Below, piece by piece: positions 23,552 to 37,600 of a DNA stretch of 64,000 nucleotides. Where the stretch lies: positions 7,547,136 through 7,611,135 of the forward strand of contig NC_053134.1 of NCBI RefSeq assembly GCF_010015445.1, given 5' to 3'. Origin of the DNA: Perca fluviatilis. Taxonomy: Eukaryota; Chordata; Actinopteri; Perciformes; Percidae. Under the pieces are notes generated by a model. That model had not been told where the DNA came from. It searched no databases and saw only the letters and a program-made list of their open reading frames with translations. How positions within the stretch are numbered: the stretch's first letter is position 1; each line of letters begins with the position of its first letter. The position numbers were made by a program, and so were the translations under genes.

Positions 23552-24121
23552 TTTCAAGAGGCCCTGTGCTTTAATTTGAAGAGGTCTATCATGAGTTTTT
23601 GTATAGATAGAAAAGCTCATTAAAATTCTCGTTAAGAAAGTTTGCATGATGTGCAACGTTTATATAGGCTGCTAATGCAAGAATCATACAGTAAAGCATG
23701 CCTACGTCTTTTATTGTTGTAGTGCTATCATTAACAGTTTGTCCACCACTCAGGTTTTGGCTCAGTTTTATCAAGGGGCAAAGTGTTTTAAGGGGATTTG
23801 TGCTTACCGCAGGTTCTACCCTCACTCCCTCATCTCTGTCCCTCTCCTCACTTATGCCACCACCACTATCATCAGCCACGGGAGCTGATGGAGGTCCTGC
23901 TACTGCCAAAAACATGTATTTTTTCTTTTTTCTTTTATTTGAGCCGCTTGGGTAAAAAAGCGTCCAAAAAAAAACATCCAAAAACCGCCACTGTCCTTGT
24001 GTGAATTTCTTAAGTACAATGATCACCTTACCCCCACCAAGACATTTCTGGAAGAAACGTGATACCTTAATTCGGCAGTATATTTGGAATAATAAACAAT
24101 CTAGGCTAAAATACTCTATAC

Positions 24122-24480
24122 CAGGGGTCACCAACCTTTTCTAAACTGAGAGCTACTTCATGGGTATTGAGTCATACGAAGGGCTACCAGTTTGATACAC
24201 TCTTCTGAAATAACAAATGTGCTCAGTTTGCCTTTAGTTATATATGATTATTAATGATTAATGATAGTTATATATGATTATTAATGATTAATGACGCTCA
24301 TTTATGTGAAGACACTGATCACGTTAATGATTTCTCACAATAATTATCAACAATGACTTAACAAGGTGGGAAACAGATAATATCAATATTCAATTTTCAG
24401 TTTTAGAACAGGCCCGAGGGCTACTCATGTGGTCCTTGGGGGCTACCTGGTCCCCGCGGGCACCGCGTTGGTGACCCCTG
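24122..24480. mobile_element. hAT-type MITE (359 bp) in L1
   Basis: The ends are CAGGGGTCACC and GGTGACCCCTG, inverted copies. The flanks 'ctctatac' (24114-24121) and 'ctctacaa' (24481-24488) form an imperfect 8-bp target duplication (6 of 8). It has no open frame of interest. Confidence 0.8.
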
Positions 24481-24948
24481 CTCTACAAAAATACATCACA
24501 GAGCCTTTCAACTATGGGTGGATGGACCCCTCATCTACAGTTCCATGGAGAGAAATAGAGCAAAATCTCACTGAAAGTCTAAGACTGCAAGACCTCGCCT
24601 TTGCAGGTGTGTGGCCAAAAAAGTGTATGCTAGCCTATGGCCCTATAATCACCAACACATTGACCAACTTTAAACAGGTGGAGGAGCAACTACGCTACAC
24701 CAATAAGTGGCATTTGAATACCCCAATATGGCACAATGCTGAATTTTGAAGACATGAGAGCTAGTTTTGAAGTCCCCAGGACATCCTTCTCCTTTTATCT
24801 TCGCTTACGATCAGCCCTAAAATGTTATGGAGTGTCATGGGGAAACAGTCTTGAGGCGCACCCAGTCATTAAATGGTTTGTTGATTTTCCTATGAGAGGA
24901 TTAGTGTCCAAGATTTATGCTAAACTGACCCATAGGAGAACTCCCAAT

Positions 24949-26191
24949 TAGGGCTGGGCGATATGGACCAAAAGTCATATCCCGATATATTTTGGCTGAA
25001 TATCGATATACGATATATATCGCGATATTTTTTCCGCGAAGTGAGAGCAAATGTTCAGTCAAAGCCCAAATCAAATATGACATGTCACAAGTAGTTTCAT
25101 AGAAACAGTTGCAAAATCAAATAAATAATAAACCGGTTTCTACACCTGGTTCATGATTAAATGCTCAGCTGTTCAAATAACAATAAAATGTAAACCTAAA
25201 TACTGTATAACAGGAGTAACTTTTTTGAAATCAAAGCTCCATAGGCTATTTGTGATTCGTTCCAAAGGTCAATTAAGCTTTTGATATTAATATAATCTAC
25301 TTTGTTCAAAATGTAATGCCTCATGCCTGTAAGCCTAGGTTATAGTCCCCCTCTTCCACTTGATACTGCTTCCACTTAAGTAAACTAAAAGATGAACTAT
25401 CGACTACAAAACAAAGAAATTTATTATGATCGGTTCACAGATCTGAGTCCAAACGGAAACTTCACCCTTCTGAACTAAGAGTTTCTGCTTCAAGGTGAAG
25501 TTTAAACAGACTGAAATGTCCAGGCTCATTCCTCCACTATTTATTTCTGTATGTATTTAAGCGTTACATGTAATTTTAACGGGCACTGAGCTCCAGATCC
25601 TGCAGCCGCAGACGGTCGCTGCCCCCGTAGCAGCTTCTTTCCGTCCGCGCGCGCGCCGGCAAACTTAGTGGAACTTTCCGCCCGATATCGACATACAGGT
25701 CTGGACTACGTGTAAGATCCTACCGGTCACCACTCTGTCTTTGGCTGGTCCGATCTGGATCAGCGGGGACCGGCGCAGCGGAGCGAAGCTGTGTTTTTGC
25801 CCGGGGGAAGAGACGCTGCGGCCGGCCACGGGGCTCTCCGCCTCCCGCTGCCGCCGGAGCTCAGATTGCTGGTCAAAGGCGGCATATATAATCATAAAAC
25901 ACATTGTCACCTGTTAAATGTTATCCATGCTGTTTGTTCTTTTCATTTCCTCTATCGAACATAATTAAGCAGTACAAAAGTCCGGCATCTTTAGCGTTGA
26001 TCTGAATGCTTCGGACCCCTGTTCCAAGATGGCGGCGGGTTTTGACGTATGTTTAGAACCTCACGGCGACATATCTATGGGAGCAAGGATCACATTTGAA
26101 CTATATCGATATATGCGATATGGTCTAATTCCATATCTCATTTAAAAATATATCGATATATTTGTTTATATCGATATATCGCCCAGCCCTA
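24949..26191. mobile_element. hAT-type non-autonomous element (1243 bp) in L1
   Basis: The ends are TAGGGCTGGGCGATAT and ATATCGCCCAGCCCTA. The 8-bp target duplication CTCCCAAT is perfect (24941-24948 and 26192-26199). The interior includes a GC-rich stretch (25590-25870) with no transposase. Confidence 0.92.
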
Positions 26192-27125
26192 CTCCCAATA
26201 GTAAAAAAATGGGAGCGAGAGCTGAGCCCTGAGGGGAATGCAATTAATTGTTTGGGACAACATTTTCCACTGTTCCAAGAACCCAGATCCACTTCAACAT
26301 ATGTCATAGGACATACTGTACTCCTCAGAAGAGATACGTCTCTAAAGCCAGTCCCACTCCCTATTGCACGTTCTGCCAACCTGAACAAACTGGAACTTTC
26401 CTGCATATGGTCTGGGAATGTGAACAGGTGCATGAGTTCTGGATTAAAATATTGATAATATCTGATGTGATAGGATGTTGAATTCCTGCTGACCCGATTA
26501 TTTTGTTACTTAATGACAACTCTAAATTACACCTACTTGGGAGACAGAGGAAAATCTAGCTAGCCGGCTCAACTGCAACCAAGAAAATGATAGCTCAACG
26601 CTGACTCCCCCCTCACTCGCTTTGTATAAAACATTGGTTGGCGTATTTTCTAGACATAGTTATGCTTGAGCTCTCTACAGCAAGGATTAACAAGGCCAAA
26701 TCATCGACTATCAACCTATGGAAAAGCGCAGCAGCACAAATATCAGACCTAATGACCTCAGCGCCACAAGAAATAGAGGAGATTGACTAGGCAAGGTTTG
26801 TTTATTAGTTCTGTTTTCCTCGAGACCGCAGAGGGTGGGGGGTGGTAGAGGGTTTTTGTTCTTGTTCAATTTGTGTTTCTCTGTTCTGTATGTCTAATGA
26901 TAAAAAAAAAAAATGATCTTAAAAAAAAGTAATTAAACGAAAATAAAAGTAAAAATTACAATATGTAGAAAGTTGCATAAAATGTAGATACTCATGTAAG
27001 CTACAAGTACATTGCATTTGTACTTGAGTACAGTACTTACTTAGTAAATGCACTTAGTTAGATTCCACCACGGAAGATAGAAAAGGTGCTGAAGAGAGAA
27101 GTGTTGTTCACTGTTTGCCAGCAGG

Positions 27126-27127
<2 letters not shown>

Positions 27128-27172
<45 letters not shown>
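27128..27172 (+). repeat. (GA)n microsatellite
   Basis: An uninterrupted GA run just outside the split MITE. Confidence 0.95.
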
Positions 27173-27175
<3 letters not shown>

Positions 27176-27759
27176 TACAATACAGAGCTTGTAGGCCATT
27201 TTCTAGCTTTTAATTCCAAACCAACTATTTCCATTTGGAAAATTCTTGGAACCCATTTATCTTCATGTGTTATTAAGCAAAAGGGAAGGAGCTAATTATG
27301 AATGATTTAAGTATCATGTTCCCTCTGCTGGTCAAGGCCAGAGCCAGCACTGAGGCCCAGCACATCAGTAGGGCCAGGTCACCGGGACCTCACAGTCAAC
27401 CACAGCACGGTCCGCAGGGCTGCACTGCTGACAGACGCTCTTCTCTCTTTATTTCTCTTTCTCTGTGCAACTGCAGAATTTGGCCTTCAGAGTTTTTTGA
27501 TGGACGTCCAGCGTTCAGATCTCCACACAGGCGACAATGCATATCAGAGCTGCGCACGTCAAAGCTTTTCCCTTAAAAAAAAATCATCTCCATCTGCAGG
27601 ACTCTAAACGCATCAGCACCATCAACACGGTGGCTGGCAAACCCTCCCATTGGCCACCTTGTGTTGGGAAGCTTTCCCTTTCCCATAATTCCACTGTACC
27701 GTAAATCAAGCCCTGCTCCGGCCTCCCTAGGAAACCCTGTGTTTGTGGAGTAGAAAAAA

Positions 27760-27801
<42 letters not shown>

Positions 27802-28034
27802 AGAGAAGGGGGGGGGATTAAGCAAGTGGAGGGAAAGAGTAATCTTCTGCTTCATAAGTGTGTGCGGTCGGGGACAGACACACACACACACACACACACA
27901 GTGAGTAAAGAAAATGAGCTCCTTTCTTTCTTCTAGAACTTGATTGTTTCTCAATTTTTTCGATCTCTCTGCATGTGTGTCAGATGATCGGCTGTGAAAT
28001 GGAAACGGGGGACTGCGAGAGAGACACACACACA

Positions 28035-28069
<35 letters not shown>

Positions 28070-28070
28070 C
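27760..28070 (+). repeat. cluster of TG, CA and CT microsatellites
   Basis: TG repeat at about 27761-27797, CA at 27880-27900, and CA then CT at about 28023-28070. They explain the low-complexity open frames on both strands. Confidence 0.95.
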
Positions 28071-31000
28071 AAGCAAAAGTCAAACACTTTATAATTTCTT
28101 CTATCTCATTCGACATCCAGCACTCTTAAATCCACAAATCCACCCACGATACCACCGCCAGGATCAGAATCTGCTGAGCGCTAAACAAAAGCAGGTTGCC
28201 GGGGCAACAGGATGACCTGTAAGGGATCCAGCTAGATTCTTGTGCCTGGAGTAGTCGCCGCAAATCCCAAACGCTGTATCATCCTGACTCCAACCATAAG
28301 TGTTTCCTTTATTGATGTCAGGGCCATCCCATCCCTACACTGGCTTGGTTGCCTGCTCCGGGCTGGAAGCAGGGTCATGAGGTTCACTTTGTCCTCAGGC
28401 CTGAGAACTCAAAAAGAAAGAGACTCAATTAAATATGAGTGAATTGGGTGATTTAAGGTCTGACAAAAAACTACTAGCTTGGTCAATAGTTAACAAATTG
28501 TTTACCAATGCTTCATTGATCAGTTAAAAGCCATTAAAAGGGACAGACAGTTAAACATTTTTAAAAGTACTGAGCTGAACCAACACCTCTAAAGCTGACC
28601 GATAAACACGTCAAACCTCTATAGTTAAATTCATACAGAAAGACAAATGGAAACAACTATTTGTGGTTTTAGGAGAAGTTTGCAACATTTCTGTTGAATT
28701 TCAGGCTAAAGAACTGTGATACAAGGTGTACAGCAAGATCAAATGATCAGGGGATCGTTAGAGAAAGTCCCTGGATGTATTTTGCCAACACTGCAACATC
28801 TGGAAGTCCAAGCATTACAGCCTAAAAACAAAGCTGCATCTATATAACAATAAGACACCAAGGCAATATGAAAAGGATTGAGGCCTAATGTGGCATCTTC
28901 TAGTTCTGGCTAGATCACAACCTTGTTATTATAAATAAAAAAACAAAAGCAAGAACATCACCACACACAAGGCAGAGGTGAGTCCCAGAGGCTGGACTGC
29001 GATGGACTTCTCCAGGAGAAAAACACACCGGGAAAACCAACATAACCTGGCGCAGCCCTAGGACTAATGTGCTAGCCAGGTAGCTCCTGTAGGGGGATGA
29101 GGTTCAACTTTTGGCCAAGGATAAGGAATAATAGAGGCTTATGTCCCACACAGGACACATAGGAATAACTAAGTATGTAAGAGGTTATTGGTTGGTGTGT
29201 TTTCTCACTTTGTGCAAAGCAAGGCCAGCTGTTTCCCCCTTGTTCTAGTCTTTATGCTAAGCTAGGCTAAACACATCCTGATTCCTCATTTAAAAATAAC
29301 TTGTGGGTTGCCAGGTCATGAAAACATCTGGTTGGCTGTTTTATTTTTTTTTTATTGTCCTCCAGCATGACGGTTGCTTTCTCTTTTGAGCTAGCTTTTC
29401 AGTTCATTAGGATGACTCCTTCAATGACCCACAATTATTGAATGCTTGTGGGTTTCTCACTTTCGAATTAGACATCAAGTCTGCAGTTATAAATATTAAT
29501 AAGTCATTAATAACAGGTCATGACTTTCTCATTTCTAGTAAGCCAGAGACTAAACACTTTGCAATCATTTTACTTTTTAATGACTTCTGTCTTAATCATA
29601 AAAAAAAATATGTACATATATATTAACCATTAACAAAGCCATTGGTTACAACTTTTGTCTTATTAGAAAGTGATTGCGAGAAAATCCTCATCCTGTAGCT
29701 GTAGTTTAGATGATCGACAAACTACTCAAAAGCAGTGACGGAGCACTTTTCGGCTGACTCTCTTCTGCTCATCAAGATCAGCATAATCGCTTCATTCTGG
29801 GAAAAACATTGCACAACAAACCAGGCGTGAGATTAAATCAAACACCAGCCTCAAAGAGCTCTAATCTCTTTCTTTGTTTCCCTTCATATCATACTCCTCA
29901 TTATTTTTATTTGCTCCCTTCTTGTTGAGCCCGGGCTTAAAGTTGGCAGGGCCGCTGAAGAATTATCTGAGGGGGGAGATTTGGAGAAAGTTGATGAGGA
30001 TTTCAAGGCGGTCTGATCTCCCTTTCACAGTTTATTAGTAGTTCACACACACCACAAGAGATCAAAACTGTTTGTGAGGAACAAAAGCTTCATTCAGGTT
30101 ACATCAAAGGTAACAAAGGATGCCCGGGGCAGTGACATCTGAGGACAGGCTTCCAGGAAAGAGGTGAGTTTGTAAGGTCTCCAAGATGGATCATATGTTG
30201 TAGAAATCAGCTCACAGACAATAATTAAATATTCATGCCATTCTGCTCATCAGCCATCAGATGGTGTCCTTGAGTCACTGGGATTTGTGAAGCCACTGAG
30301 ATTCATTACTCATGTTTGAGATAAAGTTGGCTCAGTAAGCGATTCCAGTGCCCTCTGAGGGAGCTTTCATACTCCTTGGAAAACGTTAAGTGTGCACGGA
30401 TGAAAATGGCAGCTTCTTGCATCTGACATTGACATCTCCCGTGTTATATGCAGCTGCTCCAGCACCACTTGCACCTGAAGCACAGCAAACGTAGAGTGGA
30501 GACCACATCGGACTTGTTCAAACAAAAGCGTGGCGCAGGAGAGCAGTAGCATGTTATCCTTTGTGGATGGCGGTTAACGCGTCCTGTCCAAGAAATATAC
30601 GAGGTTGGCGAACTAGTTTGAAAGAGTGGAGGTCTCCACGGCCTCTTCTTGCTGTGTTCTGTCGTGCAGGGGCATCACTGTACAACACAACCTAGTTTTT
30701 CAGCTGGCATATACATTAATAAAAGTACAATAAATGGCTCGGTTAAACAACCGAGTATGAATGCAGATTTATCCAACGTTGCACCATTGAAGATTAATTA
30801 CATCTGTGGAAACAAGTGATCAGCTGTCACCTAGAATGATTCATGATCAAGTTAATTAAATGAGTGCTCTCTGTAGCTTAGCGGGCATATGACTGCCATG
30901 AAAATGGAGATGGTTGTTTCTCACACATGGCATTCCTGTGTAAGTACAATGAGTCCTTGTTTTACCAGAAGGCATTACAAGTTCCTGCCAAATGATGCCT

Positions 31001-31600
31001 TGTCTTCATGTTTGGTCTGTGGAGCATTGATAATTATTTGCAAAGGTAAGGTGATGCCCATCTCTTCCTCTCCCTGCATCCTCATGAAGCACTCACTTTG
31101 CATGCCATGGAGTTGGAGATGACCTGAAATGGCCTCTTACTATGATTACACGTACAACCCCGGCATCCCCTGCAGTGTTTGTCTAACAGCTGGAGCACAT
31201 CCAGACCTCCTACTTTTCCCCTCATCCTAACCTTCCTGTTTTCTTCAGCCCATATCAAGATATATTATTGATATAATTCAGAGTCTGTCATTAATAGTGA
31301 GGAAATTGAGAAACAGTCTGAGAGAGAACACCTGAAGTACGGTGATCATGTTGGCCGGTGAAGTGGAGAGCTGGCACTGATGCATCTATGCATTCCTTTG
31401 AAGTACAGCTTTCTTGGCACGACATAACAGACAGCTGATGCAACTTACTCTTAAGAGAAAAAGAAAAATGAGCTCTCCGCAGAGCAACAACCAGCCCGCT
31501 GTTTATCTGTAGCAGACCTGAAGGGGTAGTCAGAAATGAAAAAGAACAAAGCTCAAGCATGCAGCCAATTTCCATCAAATTCCATAAAAACTCAGCAGAT
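28071..31600. other. intergenic, no gene recognised
   Basis: Between the TH fragment and nup37 I find no exon with family resemblance. The area around 29205-29330 resembles a dispersed fish repeat ('tttatgctaagctaggctaa'). The rest has few obvious transposons, so it is a reasonable place to look for conserved non-coding elements. Confidence 0.5.
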
Positions 31601-31613
31601 ACTCAGAAAAATA

Positions 31614-31624
31614 TTTATTTTATT
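31614..31624 (-). terminator. nup37: nup37 polyadenylation signals (overlapping AATAAA)
   Basis: On the minus strand two AATAAA hexamers overlap at 31614-31619 and 31619-31624, about 65-75 bases past the nup37 stop codon. Confidence 0.75.
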
Positions 31625-31688
31625 GGACATTTACTAGAATAGAAACACTACGATCAGTTATCCACCATGACAGGTGCTGTACAGATGT

Positions 31689-34600
31689 CTACATTTCAGT
31701 CATCCAGAAGCAAAGTTTCCTGTCGCCACCAATCACACATAGCGGGAGCGTCCGGTGCCAGCTGAGGCCCGATCCTACTGTGGCCGATCCGATCATCACT
31801 GGCTGTAATGACATCAGTGTGATATGAGACTGGAGCTGGAGAGAACATTTTACACATAATGATCTGGATTGTGAAAAGCATCTCACTCACCTGTGGGTGG
31901 CCAAGATGGTGGATAAGTAACTGACTGCAGATCTTTCCTGGACATCCAGTGGTGGCAAAGAGGTTTTCGTTGGCTCGAGACCACCTGAGAAGAGCTCATC
32001 TTTAAATGTCATCACACAAACTTTTAAAATTTGGAAATTTACTGGCATTTTTGTACATTAAAAACAACTGAATGGTGACTGACCACAGTCCACTGACAGA
32101 ATGGCCTGCTGGGTCACCAAGTCATAGAAGCGAAATGTTCCCTTCTTTAAATGTCATCACACAAACTTTTAAAATTTGGAAATTTACACCAATCCAATCT
32201 GCTGACATGAGTGGTGACTGACCACAGTCCACTGACAGAATGGCCTGCTGGGTCACCAGGTCACAGAAGTGAATTGTTCCCTTATTTAAATATCATCACA
32301 CAAACTTTTAAAATTTGGAAATTTACTGGCATTTTTGTACATTAAAAACAACTAGCAATCAATTCAAATCCATGTGAAAATGTTTTATCTGCATGCAAAA
32401 CTTAAAGGGCCATTTGGATCTTTTGAATTGGGGTTGAACGAGGTACTTATCCATAGTCAGTGTATTACAGTAGATGGCTAAGCAATGAATTGCAGTGGAT
32501 AGAGCCCCACAGCAAAAGGTATTTCAGCCACCTAAAAATCAATATCAGTTTAAGTGTATACTATATTTAGAATTTTTTCGGAATAACAGCCTCAGTTCCC
32601 AGTCAGAAAGGGATGTCTGACGGCAAAGTAAAGCAGTCAAAGAATTCTAAATATAGCGTACACTTGAACTGATATTGATTTTTTTTAGGTGGTCCTTCTT
32701 TTAGGTGTCTAAAATAAGTTTAGCAGCACATTTCTTAGCTTCTGTGTCGGTACTTCTGCCTGCTTCTCCAAACTGGGGGCATGCCGACCGCCATCTACTG
32801 TAGCTAATACACTGACTGGATAAGTACCTCATACAACCCCACTTCAAAAGATCCAAACTATTTCTTTGAGCTCTTCAAATGGCAAGTTTTGGGTGCATGG
32901 AGACATAAAATCCAGGTTAAAATCTGTTAAAAAATGTTTCTTGTTGTAAATTGTTGAAAAATGAAAACAAAAAGCCTTACAAAAGTTAACAAAACATTTT
33001 TTTTAATTTTTCTTACCTGAATAACCTTGCTTTATCTATGTGGGCTGGTCTTTTTTCCTGAGGGTAACTGCAAAGAATAAAAACAAGGACAGCCCATTGT
33101 GTGCCATCATCCCGATTCAATACGTCTCGCACCATCAATAGAATATTACCAACGCTCCCTTGCTTACCTGGAGCGAGTTATGTCCCAGATGAGCCAGTCA
33201 TTGCCTGCCACAGCACCGACTTTAATTGTGTTTGTGAGGCACCAATCCGCTGACATGAGTGGTGACTGACCACAGTCCACTGACAGAATGGCCTGCTGGG
33301 TCACCAGGTCATAGAAGCGAATTGTTCCCTTCTTCTCTGCCACCATTAACTGGAGAGGACAGACGGGTCTTTTAAACCGGTATTTATAGTTCATGTTGCT
33401 ACGATGGGTGCATCTCCAGCATCCATTTCAGCTCTGTTCTGGATTACAATCATTACAACTTTCTGATTTACGGGACAACATTTGCAATATCATGGACATA
33501 ATCACTGAACATTTTGAATAAAGTCATTATACCTGTACCTGAGATTTGACATTGCCACAAGAAGCAACCTTACCGTTAACCACATTTATATTTTTGGCAT
33601 TGTGTATATTTTGGATTTGGTGGATTTTTGGATATGTTTATTTTTATTTGTACACCTTTATTGATATTTTATTTTTGCACTATTTCCTAATTTGTATTGC
33701 AACTGCTGCAGAAAAATTTATTCGGGATGAATAAAGTTCCATTTTATTTCATCTTATTAACATCCATCTTACTAGTCATCCATCTGTTTTCAATACCCGC
33801 TTGTTCTCAGTCAGGGTCATACAGAGTTTGTACCAGCACGCAATGGTAGAGATACTGTGAGAGTGTGCGAATGATCAGGTTTGTTGGACAGCATGACAGC
33901 ATGACGAATGAATGAGGTCAGGGGCATGGGAGGGCAACCTTCCTACATGAGGTGCGTTGACGCCGGGGTCCCATAATGGTGGATAACCAAATTACCTGGC
34001 CTGTCATCTAATGGCCACTTGGCTTTAAACACTGAGACACCTCACCTAAAGTTACATTCTGCAGTTCACCTGACCTCACACCTGACTATGTGATTGGAGT
34101 TCAGTGTGTACTAATTCATGAGTTTGACCTCAGAATACTGTATAAGCATGTATCTAAAAACAAACCCCTCCTACCTTAAAGGCTTCCTCTGGGTGCCAGC
34201 ACACACTGATGCCAGGAGAGCCAAGTCTGAGAGTAGTGCTTTCATTTCCATCCAGGTCCCACACCCTGTAGGAATAAATTCAGATGAGCATTAAAACTAA
34301 AATATAACTGATGGGACAAAGTGATTGTATAACTTAGTATGCTTTTATTGGTTTCAAACTTGCAAAATTGCAAAATTCAAGTTTTATAAGTGTTTGTACC
34401 AGTTTTATTATAAACAAATTGTTGTGAGAATTATTTGCAAGGTTATTGTGAAGGGGGTAACAAACACAGGACTTTTAATCAGTTCTCATTAGTAATGTTA
34501 CGGATTGATTGGACTTGATGTGTGAACCGCTCTTGGCCTAAAATCCAAAACAAAATCCACTACCTCTTAATTAACAACAAAGATGGGGTTTTAGAGCACT

Positions 34601-37600
34601 TCCAAAAATAGCATTGGCATTTGAGCCACCCTGAGAATAATATCTGAAAAGAGTTCACTTTCCCAAGGTTTGCCTTTGTGGTGCTCGATCCAAAACAAAA
34701 TGACATGGTTCATTGCACAGGTGGCCTAATTGTAACACATATACAGCCTCCATCCTAACAGATATACGGTCACAAGTTTCCTCATTACCTTATGCCAAAA
34801 TAGTCTTTTAAAAAAAAAAGGCATTTCGTCGTTTCTTCTTCTTCTGATGCTTTTTTGACAGAATTCAAGCTCCAGTTCTAAATACAAAACACACGACTAT
34901 GAGGCTTTCATGGCACACAATGCGGGCAATAATAGTCAACAAGTTTTCATCCAACTTCATGTTTGCTCCTAATTGATCTAACTTCTGCTTGTTGTGCGCA
35001 AGTGATGTTCAGGGTTCTTTGTTTTTCCAGGAAAAGAGGGCTCTATTCTCAGATCTGAGCCCTGAGCTGTGAAGACAGACAGACTTATGCTGGACTCCTC
35101 TTTCAGGGGAAACGCCAGCCTCACATTACATTGAGCTATGATAGTAGGGGCAGGAGGGTGTGGGGTGTGTGGGGGACATCACCCTCGCCTGAGTCGGCGT
35201 TACGCTCCACTCACATTACAGCAAATGTTTCGCTGTGGGCGGCCGGCTGCCATTCATTTTCTGTAGAGTACAGAAAGGGCAGCAGGATGCATGTCAGTTG
35301 AGGAAGAGCAGAGCAGGGAAGTTGAACAGCATCCTGCTTTGTGAAAATGAAACAGAAGGGTTTTGCAAGCAAACGCCACAATGTGTGAGGATTATGACCA
35401 ATCTTATTTAAATAACGGTCGATTCTAAAGCTAAATAAGACCTATAATAGCAAAAGCAGCTGAGAAAGACCACGGATGTAATGAATCACTTGGATGGAGA
35501 GAACTGCGGGTCCTGAGACCTGGATCTATGGTTAACCACATCTGAATGATCCCTGAACAACGAGAGGTGGTGGGGAAGGGGATGTAGTGGTGGGGGGGCT
35601 GCAAGTGTTTCTGGGAAAATAAAACAAACGCTTGTGAAGCATGGGAAGGCGCTGACTGATGAGGTCATGCAGAAGACATCATCTAATAAAGCCCAAAAAG
35701 TACCTCCAAAGACCATCTAAATGTCAAGTGTGTTGTTGGAGAGATTGATGTCCTCAGTGGTGCGGTGAAGGAGAGGATATGCCCCGTCTCAGATGAAGAC
35801 CTCAGTAAACACTCAACTTTTCCTGCCTCATCTCCCCTGCAGCAGGATAGAGCCCTGTCAAAACTCTGGGCTTCTTTCCTATGCCCATGTGCAGACTCAG
35901 CCAGAGCCTTCACCGTGGAGCATGAGTGAGGCTGAGCAGAAAAAAATAAAAGACAAAAACCCCTAACCACATCGGGAAAACAACGACTAAACCCTATTCT
36001 TTCAGACCACTAGCCAAGCAGAGCTCAATTGCACGCTACACCACCAACAGCCAAACTGTGGTCAACCACTCTACCCTTCAAATGGAGAGCACCGGCTCCC
36101 CAAAAAAACATGACCTCCGCCAAACGAGGTGAAAGACATGAGACACGAAAACACGCGTGACCACCTCTGATAAAACACTGAGTAATTGCATAACACTACA
36201 TCAAGCAATAACACTCTGCTTCCATGTACAACAGAGTTGTATTGTGTTTTCTAAGTGAGAAAACAGCGAGGCCGTAACGTTACGGTATGTCAATGTTTCC
36301 CGTAAGTGGAGGAAACGGGAAACGTTAGCGCTGCATGATCTGATTTATTGTAGAGAGCAGAGTAAATAATTGGAGGTGACTCTCTCAAGGGAGAGAACTG
36401 GAAGACTCAAACAATATAATCCCATCACAGGGTTGCTCCGGTTGAGGTGCACAATGTTTGCTTCGGCATCTATATTAACATCCACGCTCAACATTTGATT
36501 TTATGTCCATCATTATCTGTTTAAAAAAAAAATTCCAGACTTTTACTGTTGAAAGAGTTACTGAAAACAATTGACATATTTATTGGGTTGGCTTGTATTT
36601 CTCAGTATGGCTATGTTCAGAAGATTGTGTTGTCCGGTGACTTTCCCTCGCAGAAACTCAAGTGAAATTAATTTCCATCTTCTGAAGAGTTCTTCATGTC
36701 CTCCTTGGCTACTAGCAACTGCGTGGAGGAGAGGTGGGGGCGCGTGCGCGATCACGTAAGGCTTGTATAATGTGGACGCGCCGACAGAGTTGTTGTCATT
36801 ACTTAGAATTCCTCATGGGAGCGACAGAAACTACGCACTATAGCTTGAAGGAGGAAAATAAACATAAAATAGGATTATAAAATACTACTTATAAGTAGTA
36901 AGCTACCAGCGAAACTATTCAGACTACACAGTACATACCCCATGAAATGAAATGGTAAGCTAAAAGTAATAGCTAACGGCTGAAATAGATATTGCTATCT
37001 TAAAGTGACAGTTGAAACATATTAAAGTGATGAAAATTCTTGAAATAGCTAAAGGTAATGGATACATTATTCAAATAGTTGGCTCGAAGTAAAGAATAAT
37101 ACATGTCTAAACCCCACATTTACCTAAACCTTGACAAGTAAATTGTATGAAAAAAGGTTTATAACTAATGGTGTTAAATAACATCCAGTTTATAATCTAT
37201 GCATAAGAACACATTTAGAACATGACAAAGTACTTGAGCTGTGGGGGTACGTCAGTCCAAAAAAGGTTTGGATGGGAGAAAGTTTGAAAGCATGGATGAG
37301 ATATCATGCTGTTGTAATTTGTTGCCCTTACACAACATGAGTCGAGAAAAACCGACCGATTATCACTGAGAACAGGACAAAATGCTTTAAACCACCACAT
37401 ACATAATGCAGCAGCAGCAGGTGTCCGTTGTCCTGAGTTCATCTGCAAACTCAGTCAACCCCAAATCCCTACAGCATCCTGCAGTGTGCCCTCGTGATCT
37501 CTAGGTGGCACATTTCCCCACAGTCTCACCCCGCTCCATCTATACTGATACCATGAGCTGTTTAGACTACGTGAACCAAATGTAAACTCCCCTGAGGGAG

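Larger units (their letters stand above)
22624..26923 (+). mobile_element. L1-type LINE ORF2 remnant, itself invaded by other elements
   Basis: The 15-bp sequence at 22609-22623 recurs at 26924-26938 just after an A-rich tail, as expected for LINE target-primed insertion. Coding traces run in + order: 'IRQYIWNNKQSRLKYS' (near 24080), 'GVWPKKCMLAYGPI' (24600), 'LNTPIWHNAEF' (24710), 'LVSKIYAKLTH' (24900), 'WERELSPEGN' (26210), and 'TFLHMVWECEQVHEFW' (26395). They are interrupted by two hAT elements and by stops. The identity of 22624-22980 is unclear. Confidence 0.75.
22140..27085. mobile_element. MITE split by a nest of later insertions
   Basis: The left part (22140-22623) has 'tacttaagtaaagg' and 'atactgttgggtagtttaat'. 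The right part (26939-27085) has 'tacttgagtacagtactta' and ends 'ttagattccaccac'. Together they form one dispersed fish repeat, the same family as 54388-55660. The two parts are divided exactly where a 15-bp duplication flanks 22624-26923. Confidence 0.65.

Noticed and set aside
23589..24134. 181-codon minus-strand open frame
   Set aside because: It spans repeat-derived DNA antisense to the L1 remnant and matches no family.
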